Shown here piece after piece: positions 59,216 through 64,000 of a stretch of 64,000 nt of DNA. Position 1 is the stretch's first letter, and each line of letters opens with the position of its first letter. The stretch is from WRDF01 sp031552235. Its GTDB lineage: Bacteria > Bacteroidota > Bacteroidia > Bacteroidales > Rikenellaceae. The notes under the pieces were generated by a model, which was not told the DNA's origin, searched no databases, and saw only the letters and a program-made list of their open reading frames with translations. The position numbers were made by a program, and so were the translations under genes. The DNA lies in contig JAVBMR010000026.1 of assembly GCA_031552235.1 (NCBI GenBank), positions 7,937-71,936 of the forward strand, given 5' to 3'.

Positions 59216-59908
59216 GTGAACCGAAAATCCTTATACGGAAGATTCCTGGTAGCATTCCCCGTTTTGGGGAGTGCTATCTTGCTTCTCTCGTTTATCTCCT
59301 GCGGCGGACAGGCCGATACCGGCACCGGGCAGAACCTCGAAAAGGTCGTGACGCACAAAACCGATACGCTGACCATATACCAGTCCGAGAACGGCAAGAT
59401 AAAATATAAGTTCGAAACGCCGTTGATGGAAGTGTACGAACACGCCAAACAGCCGTATACCGAATTCCGCGAAGGACTTTTCATCACCACCTACAACGAT
59501 TCCACGATGGTCATAGAATCGACGCTACGTGCGGATTACGGGCTGGTGCTGGACAAGCAGGAACTGTGGGAGGCCAAGGGTAACGTGGTGGCGACCAATG
59601 CGAAAGGGGAGCGGCTGGAAACCCAGCAGTTGTTCTGGAACAGGAAAACGAAGCGTATATATTCCAACGTGGACTCGAAAATTACCATGGGGACCGCCGA
59701 ACATGTGGGTACGGGATTCGAGTCGGACGAGGAGTTCAAGGACTGGGAATTCCGCGAGGCGGTCAGCACGTTCGAGTTCGATCCCGAGCAAAAACCGGGC
59801 GGCGGCGCAGGCGGCCAAAATGTTGGCAGTGCAGGTTCTGGACCCAGCGGTGCAGGCAGTGTGGCGGAGCCTCAGGGCGCCGGGACGCCGGGGCCGCAGG
59901 ATATATAA
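59216..59908 (+). CDS. lptC: LPS export component LptC
   Basis: A protein of 230 residues from a GTG start. It begins with a hydrophobic segment (LVAFPVLGSAILLLSFISC) ending in a lipobox-like Cys, so it may be a lipoprotein, unlike E. coli LptC, which has a transmembrane anchor. The beta-jellyroll follows: SENGKIKYKFETPLMEVYE, LRADYGLVLDKQELWEAKGNVVATNAKGERLETQQLFWNRKTKRIYS, ITMGTAEHVGTGFESDEEFKDWEF. The C-terminal ~40 residues are Gly/Ala/Pro-rich. LptC accepts LPS from LptB2FG and passes it to LptA. GTG at 59216 is chosen because the hydrophobic segment starts soon after. Confidence 0.9.
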   Translation: MNRKSLYGRFLVAFPVLGSAILLLSFISCGGQADTGTGQNLEKVVTHKTDTLTIYQSENGKIKYKFETPLMEVYEHAKQPYTEFREGLFITTYNDSTMVIESTLRADYGLVLDKQELWEAKGNVVATNAKGERLETQQLFWNRKTKRIYSNVDSKITMGTAEHVGTGFESDEEFKDWEFREAVSTFEFDPEQKPGGGAGGQNVGSAGSGPSGAGSVAEPQGAGTPGPQDI

Positions 59909-60034
59909 GTGTCGCATTGCCGCAGAGGTTGGAATGTGGCGGCCGGACAAATAATTGCATAGCCTCCGGCCAAGATCCGACCCGGTGTAAATATATACCT
60001 ATCAACGATTATATTCCCAACGAAAAAACTATAA

Positions 60035-61297
60035 ATGGTTTCGGCCGTAATTATCGTAATCACCGCTTTCCTGTTCTCGGTATTTTTCTCGGGGATGCAG
60101 GTGGCGTTTGCCCATGCGAACAAGCTGAAGCTCCAGATAGATAAGAAAAACGGAGGCCTGTTCGGCCGGATCGCCGGGATATTCCTCGAAATACCGGCAC
60201 GATATACCATAACGCTTCTCACGGGCGGTACCGCAGCCCTCGTCCTCTATTCTTTCGGGATGTCGTCCCTGCTGGGCGCGCTGGCCCGGAGCCTCGGATT
60301 CGAAACAGGCGGTATCGCCGCCATCCTTATGCAAACGCTGATATCGACGGCGGTCATGATACTCGCCGTTGAATTCATCCCCAGAGCGGTGTTCGGCCGA
60401 AGCCCCAACGCCGTTTTCAGGGTGTTCCTGCTGCCGCTGTTCCTGTTCTACGTAATATTCTACCCGATAGCCGGATTCATTGCATGGATCGCCGTCGGCA
60501 TACTGAGGCTGTTCGGGGTGAAAGTCCGCGAGGCGCACCACGCAAGCGGTTTCGGCCGTGTAGACCTGAGCCAGATACTGGAGGAGGCCGTTGGCGGCGA
60601 ACCCGAATCGGAAGAAGAGGAGCAGGAGATAAGGCTGCTGCGCAACGCGCTGGATTTCTCGGAGTTGAAAGTGCGCGACTGCATGGTGCCGAGGGTGGAT
60701 ATCGAGGCGATGGACATCAACTCGCCCATCGAAGACCTCGCCGCCCGGTTCATAGACACGAACTATTCCCGCATTTTTATCTACGAAGGCTCGATAGACA
60801 ACATCGTGGGCTATGTCAATACAAAAAGCATGTTCCGTATGCCGCAGACGGTACGCGAGGTGCTTATCGACGTCGATTATGTGCCGGAGAGCCTCTCGGC
60901 GCAGAAACTGCTGAGCATGTTCACCAAAAAGAAACATACCGTGGCGGTCGTGGTGGACGAGTTCGGGGGGACGGCCGGGATGGTGTCGATGGAGGACGTG
61001 CTGGAGGAAATATTCGGCGACATCGAGGACGAACACGACGAGAACGACCTGGTGGAAAAACAGACCGGGGAGAATACCTATGTGCTTTCGTGCAGGCTGG
61101 ACGTCGATTACCTGAACGAGAAATACGGCCTTGGCATCCCGGAATCGGAGGAATACGACACGCTGGCCGGGTACATAATCTATTATTACGAGGGCATACC
61201 GTCGCAGGGCGAGGTGATAAATATCGACAACAAGGAGATAAAAATACTCAGGACGGGCGGCTCGAAACTCGAACTCGCGCGGGTGCGTGTCCTGTAG
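60035..61297 (+). CDS. CNNM/CBS-domain transporter of the HlyC/CorC family (GldE-like)
   Basis: A protein of 420 residues. The DUF21/CNNM membrane domain (about 1-180) has VFFSGMQVAFAHANKLKLQIDKKNGG, then ILAVEFIPRAVFG in place of GELVPK. Next come two CBS domains (about 200-320): RDCMVPRVDIEAMDINSPIEDLAARFIDTNYSRIFIYEGSIDNIVGYVNTKSMF. The C-terminal CorC-HlyC domain has VVVDEFGGTAGMVSMEDVLEEIFGDIEDEHDE. In gliding Bacteroidota, GldE is of this type. The gene sits between lptC and ppiD. Mg2+/Co2+ transport is the family role but the substrate here is not known. Confidence 0.9.
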   Translation: MVSAVIIVITAFLFSVFFSGMQVAFAHANKLKLQIDKKNGGLFGRIAGIFLEIPARYTITLLTGGTAALVLYSFGMSSLLGALARSLGFETGGIAAILMQTLISTAVMILAVEFIPRAVFGRSPNAVFRVFLLPLFLFYVIFYPIAGFIAWIAVGILRLFGVKVREAHHASGFGRVDLSQILEEAVGGEPESEEEEQEIRLLRNALDFSELKVRDCMVPRVDIEAMDINSPIEDLAARFIDTNYSRIFIYEGSIDNIVGYVNTKSMFRMPQTVREVLIDVDYVPESLSAQKLLSMFTKKKHTVAVVVDEFGGTAGMVSMEDVLEEIFGDIEDEHDENDLVEKQTGENTYVLSCRLDVDYLNEKYGLGIPESEEYDTLAGYIIYYYEGIPSQGEVINIDNKEIKILRTGGSKLELARVRVL

Positions 61298-61573
61298 CCG
61301 CAGGGTCGCGAGGACCCTGTCGCCGTTACCATTCTATCTGCCCGGTTGCTTTTTACAGCAATGGCAAAAAGTAACGGGAAGGGCGATAGGCGCGACTTTT
61401 ATGCGATCCCCTATCCCGAACCCACGTTATTTAAAGCTCGTATAGGGCTTTTTAGCCCCCGACGGGACTTTTTTGGGCGCACGGTTTTCGTTGATAGAGA
61501 AAAATATATATCTTTGACCCTTATTTAAGCAACCCGAACCGTTTATCAAGCAAATTTTAACATCACATAAATT
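61298..61573. other. Intergenic region with a shared GCTTTTTAC/AAAAAGTAAC motif and the ppiD promoter
   Basis: GGTTGCTTTTTACAGCAATG (from about 61344) followed by GCAAAAAGTAAC is a near-palindrome also seen, split by about 70 nt, at 17052-17153. The ppiD -7 box (TATCTTTG) is at 61509-61516. Confidence 0.5.
61509..61516 (+). promoter_or_regulatory. -7 box of ppiD
   Basis: TATCTTTG, 57 nt before the ATG. Confidence 0.65.
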
Positions 61574-63634
61574 ATGGCAACACTTAACACACTGAGGACC
61601 AAAGGCGGATGGATAATATCCATCGTGATCGGCATCGCGCTCCTGGCTTTTATCCTTCCCGAGGTATTCAGGGGATCGCGCGGTAACAACCCGAACAAGA
61701 TCAAGGTGGGCGAAGTCTACGGCGAGACGGTATCTTACACGGAGTATCACAACCGCTTCGAGCATTACAATAACCTGATGAGCGTCCTCAACGGCAAGAC
61801 AAACTTCTCTGCCGAGGAAACGGCCCAGATACAGGATATGGCATGGCAGGACCTCATCAACGAGTATGCCTTTGCGCCAGGGTTCGAAAAACTCGGCCTC
61901 AACCCGCTGGAAGCCGAGCAGACCGACATGGTAACAGGCCAGTATATCTCCCCGATCGTCCTGCGCGAGTTCACAGACCCGCAGACGGGTGTGTTCGACC
62001 GTGCGGCTTTGGCCGAGTTCGTTGGCAGGCTCGACGATCCTAACGCCCTGATGGCGTGGGAAAACCTCAAGAAGCAGATGTTGCTGCAGCGCACTCAGCA
62101 GAAGTATTTCGGCCTCGTTGCCGGAGGCGTGAATGTGACGAAAATGGAAACAGAAGCACAGTACGCCGCCGACAACAAGACATTCTCGGCACAGGTGGTC
62201 GCCCTGCCGTACAGTGAAATGCCCGACTCGCTCGTCGAGGTGACCAGCGCGGATATGACCAAATATTACAACGATCACAAGAGTATGTTCCGCCAGGACG
62301 CTTCGCGCGATATAGAATATGTAGTGTTCGATGTGCTTCCTTCCGAAGACGACTATGCCGATGTGCAGGAGGCAGTCGAACAGATGGCGGCGGATTTCGC
62401 GGTGAACACGACCCCCATGCAGTTCGCAACGCTCAACACGCAGGCACGCATGGACAACTCTTTCAAGAGGGAGAGCGAGATCCCGGCCGAGATCGCAGCC
62501 GTTATATGGGACAAACCCGAAGCGATGTACGGCCCGGTACTCAGCAGCGACGTTTACACGATGGCTCGCCTGGGCGAAGTGAAAATGATATCGGACACCC
62601 TTGGCGCACGCCACATACTCCTTCCGCCGACAGCTGCGAACGCCGACAGCATCATGACGCTTCTGCGCGGCGGTGCGGATTTCACGCAGCTGGCAGAACA
62701 GTTCTCGGTAGACCCCTCGGTCAAACAGAACGGCGGTAACCTCGGAAGGTTCACACCGGAGATGATCGACCAGATGATCCCCGGCTTCTCGGAAAAACTC
62801 CTCGCCAATAAAACGGGAGAATATTTCACTATTACAGCCCAATGGGGTACGCATATAGTTGAGAAGACATACCAGAGCGCGCCTGTGAAGAAAGCCCAGG
62901 TGGCGATGATAGAATACACCGTAGCCCCGAGCAGCGCGACTGAAATGGATGTGCTTAACAACGTGCGCGTGTTCCAGCAGGCGGCCGTGGGTTCTTATGA
63001 CAACTTCCGCAAGGCGGTTTCGGAGAACGGACTGGTTAAGAGAGTGGCCCGTGTGGGTACGACCGACCGCAGCGTCAGCGGACTGCCGGATTCGAGGGAA
63101 CTCGTGCGCTGGGCCTTCTCGAACGAAAAAGGCACGGTGTCGAACGATATCAGGATCGGTGCCGATACCTATGTGGTTGCAGTCGTTACCGACATTGCCG
63201 AAGACGGCATAGCCCCGATGGAAGAATACAAGGATGAGATCCGCATGGCTGTTGCACGCCGGAAGAAAGGCGAACTCCTCGCGGCCAAGATGACAGGCGG
63301 CACGATAGGCGAAGTGGCCGCCGCTGTCGGGAAAGAAGTTGTTGACGTTCAGGATGTACGTTTCTCGGCCTATTCAGTGGCAGGCGTGGGCGCGGACAGC
63401 AAACTCGTAGGCGCGATAACCTCCGGCGTTGCCGAGGGCGTGCTCTCGAAACCGGTAATCGGCGACAACGGCGTGTACAAATTTGTTGTCACTGGTTCGA
63501 TGCCGACCGAAGCGACGGAAGAAACGGCGAAAGTGACGCTCGAATCTTCGGCCGGAATGTACCTGGAGCAAAGGCTGATGCAAGCCCTCGACGAAGTTGC
63601 CGACATCCACGACAACAGGGTAAGGTACTTTTAG
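61574..63634 (+). CDS. ppiD: PpiD-like periplasmic folding factor (SurA-N and PPIase domains)
   Basis: A protein of 686 residues. It has an N-terminal signal anchor (GGWIISIVIGIALLAFILPEVF), then a SurA-N-like chaperone region (VSYTEYHNRFEHYNNLMSVLNG..., QDLINEYAFAPGFEKLGLNPLEAEQTDM). The parvulin-type domain is at about 340-440: ARHILLPP, GADFTQLAEQFSVDPSVKQNGGNLGRF, MIPGFSEKLLANKTGEYFTI, THIVEKT. A second, degenerate PPIase-like region follows to the C-terminus. PpiD is anchored in the inner membrane and assists outer-membrane protein folding. It closes the envelope operon and is followed by a strong terminator. Confidence 0.93.
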   Translation: MATLNTLRTKGGWIISIVIGIALLAFILPEVFRGSRGNNPNKIKVGEVYGETVSYTEYHNRFEHYNNLMSVLNGKTNFSAEETAQIQDMAWQDLINEYAFAPGFEKLGLNPLEAEQTDMVTGQYISPIVLREFTDPQTGVFDRAALAEFVGRLDDPNALMAWENLKKQMLLQRTQQKYFGLVAGGVNVTKMETEAQYAADNKTFSAQVVALPYSEMPDSLVEVTSADMTKYYNDHKSMFRQDASRDIEYVVFDVLPSEDDYADVQEAVEQMAADFAVNTTPMQFATLNTQARMDNSFKRESEIPAEIAAVIWDKPEAMYGPVLSSDVYTMARLGEVKMISDTLGARHILLPPTAANADSIMTLLRGGADFTQLAEQFSVDPSVKQNGGNLGRFTPEMIDQMIPGFSEKLLANKTGEYFTITAQWGTHIVEKTYQSAPVKKAQVAMIEYTVAPSSATEMDVLNNVRVFQQAAVGSYDNFRKAVSENGLVKRVARVGTTDRSVSGLPDSRELVRWAFSNEKGTVSNDIRIGADTYVVAVVTDIAEDGIAPMEEYKDEIRMAVARRKKGELLAAKMTGGTIGEVAAAVGKEVVDVQDVRFSAYSVAGVGADSKLVGAITSGVAEGVLSKPVIGDNGVYKFVVTGSMPTEATEETAKVTLESSAGMYLEQRLMQALDEVADIHDNRVRYF

Positions 63635-63649
63635 CTGATAAGTTTGTAA

Positions 63650-63686
63650 TAACACAGGCGACCCGATCCGGGTCGCCTGTGTTGTT
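63650..63686 (+). terminator. Terminator after ppiD
   Basis: AACACAGGCGACCCG and CGGGTCGCCTGTGTT form a near-perfect hairpin with a short loop, followed by T-rich DNA. Confidence 0.9.
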
Positions 63687-63862
63687 TATTATTCAACTCC
63701 ATTATGGCTGGTTGTCGCCCGAAAAAATAAAACGAGCCCAAGGTGGATACCCCATTTTATTGATGAATTATCCCGTTTAATCTCCACGAGTTAATTCTCC
63801 GCTGCAAGCAGCGATTGATAGATTCAGGATCGGTCTGAATTTTTGCTGGAGGTATTTTAAGA

Positions 63863-64000
63863 AACTGTTTAAAAATATGAATTTCGTTCTTTTCGCCCTA
63901 TCGCCACTGCTTTTCCCGTTTCTTCTCCTCGCCGTGGCCCGCCACGTCTTCGGCGAAGAGCCTGAAAAATCAATGACGATAGAACAAAAATAACTTCGGT
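63863..64000 (+). repeat. 138-bp segment identical to 39805-39942, continuing past the window
   Basis: The identity runs right to the last base of the window, so the true length is unknown. Confidence 0.8.
63877..63993 (+). CDS. Small hydrophobic peptide (38 aa), second copy
   Basis: This has the same 38 codons as 39819-39935, identical at every base. The surroundings differ except for AACTGTTTAAAAAT immediately before the ATG and ACTTCGGT after the stop. It is either a small transposable unit carrying a peptide or a decayed end of a larger element. I assign no function. Confidence 0.5.
   Translation: MNFVLFALSPLLFPFLLLAVARHVFGEEPEKSMTIEQK

Noticed and set aside
1..64000. CRISPR arrays, rRNA genes, a prophage or a replication origin
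   Set aside because: I found no regularly spaced short repeats, no rRNA sequence, no phage structural genes and no dnaA-box cluster. The repeats present are dispersed and of a different kind.

Overview
The window is a chromosomal segment from an anaerobic member of the Bacteroidota, most likely order Bacteroidales and perhaps Rikenellaceae (Alistipes-like). The reasons are: promoters of the Bacteroidota type (TAnnTTTG -7 box) in front of many genes; lipoproteins of Bacteroidota-restricted families (DUF4837, DUF4252, DUF4595); a PorX regulator of the type IX secretion system; a 30-residue COX24-like basic protein; and strictly anaerobic pyruvate metabolism (pyruvate formate-lyase, its activase, a formate channel and pyruvate:ferredoxin oxidoreductase). 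The genus is an inference. Most of the window is GC-rich housekeeping DNA. It has no rRNA genes and no CRISPR array.

Layout. 1-10.2 kb (minus strand): the 5' part of a CNNM/CBS transporter gene, an ABC-F ATPase, a type-II NADH dehydrogenase, then the pflB-pflA-focA fermentation cluster and an RluF-type pseudouridine synthase. 10.3-16 kb: a lipoprotein, EF-P, aspartate-semialdehyde dehydrogenase and a DUF4837 lipoprotein. 16-19.2 kb: polysaccharide deacetylase, UbiX, then an ECF sigma factor with a small membrane partner and a divergent DUF6249 gene, with matching ECF-type promoters facing both ways. 19.3-23 kb: an AT-rich island bounded by two direct copies of tRNA-Thr(CGU), one carrying a 32-nt hairpin in its D-loop. 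The island holds a truncated integrase, a LytTR regulator, a DUF4595 lipoprotein and an orphan exported protein. 23-32 kb: a TPR-like protein, a radical-SAM protein, pyruvate:ferredoxin oxidoreductase, a pair of M16 peptidases and tRNA-Arg(UCU). 32-39 kb: an InlB-repeat lipoprotein, a second ECF sigma/partner/DUF4252 operon, a BSP-type protease, a HIT protein and DsbD. 40-50 kb: dusB/argS, pyrE/NUDIX, two glycosyltransferases, tsaE-porX, HU and the small basic protein. 50-64 kb: RNase G, Mfd, then an envelope operon coaX-OMP-TPR-lptC-CNNM/CBS-PpiD.

The intergenic regions hold much of the interest. I see a MITE-like element with 24-bp perfect inverted ends (two clear copies plus fragments), a second element family ending in GCTTATCCGCAA (five copies), a 138-bp segment repeated without a mismatch that encodes a 38-residue peptide, a dispersed 40-50-nt repeat (four copies), and a promoter module whose flanks are conserved while its central palindrome changes by compensating substitutions (three copies, upstream of tRNA-Arg, argS and coaX). 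No complete, obviously new multigene system is evident. The strongest candidates for new biology are the hairpin-bearing tRNA-Thr with its island, the covarying palindromic promoter module, the 38-aa repeat, and the mirrored ECF promoters.
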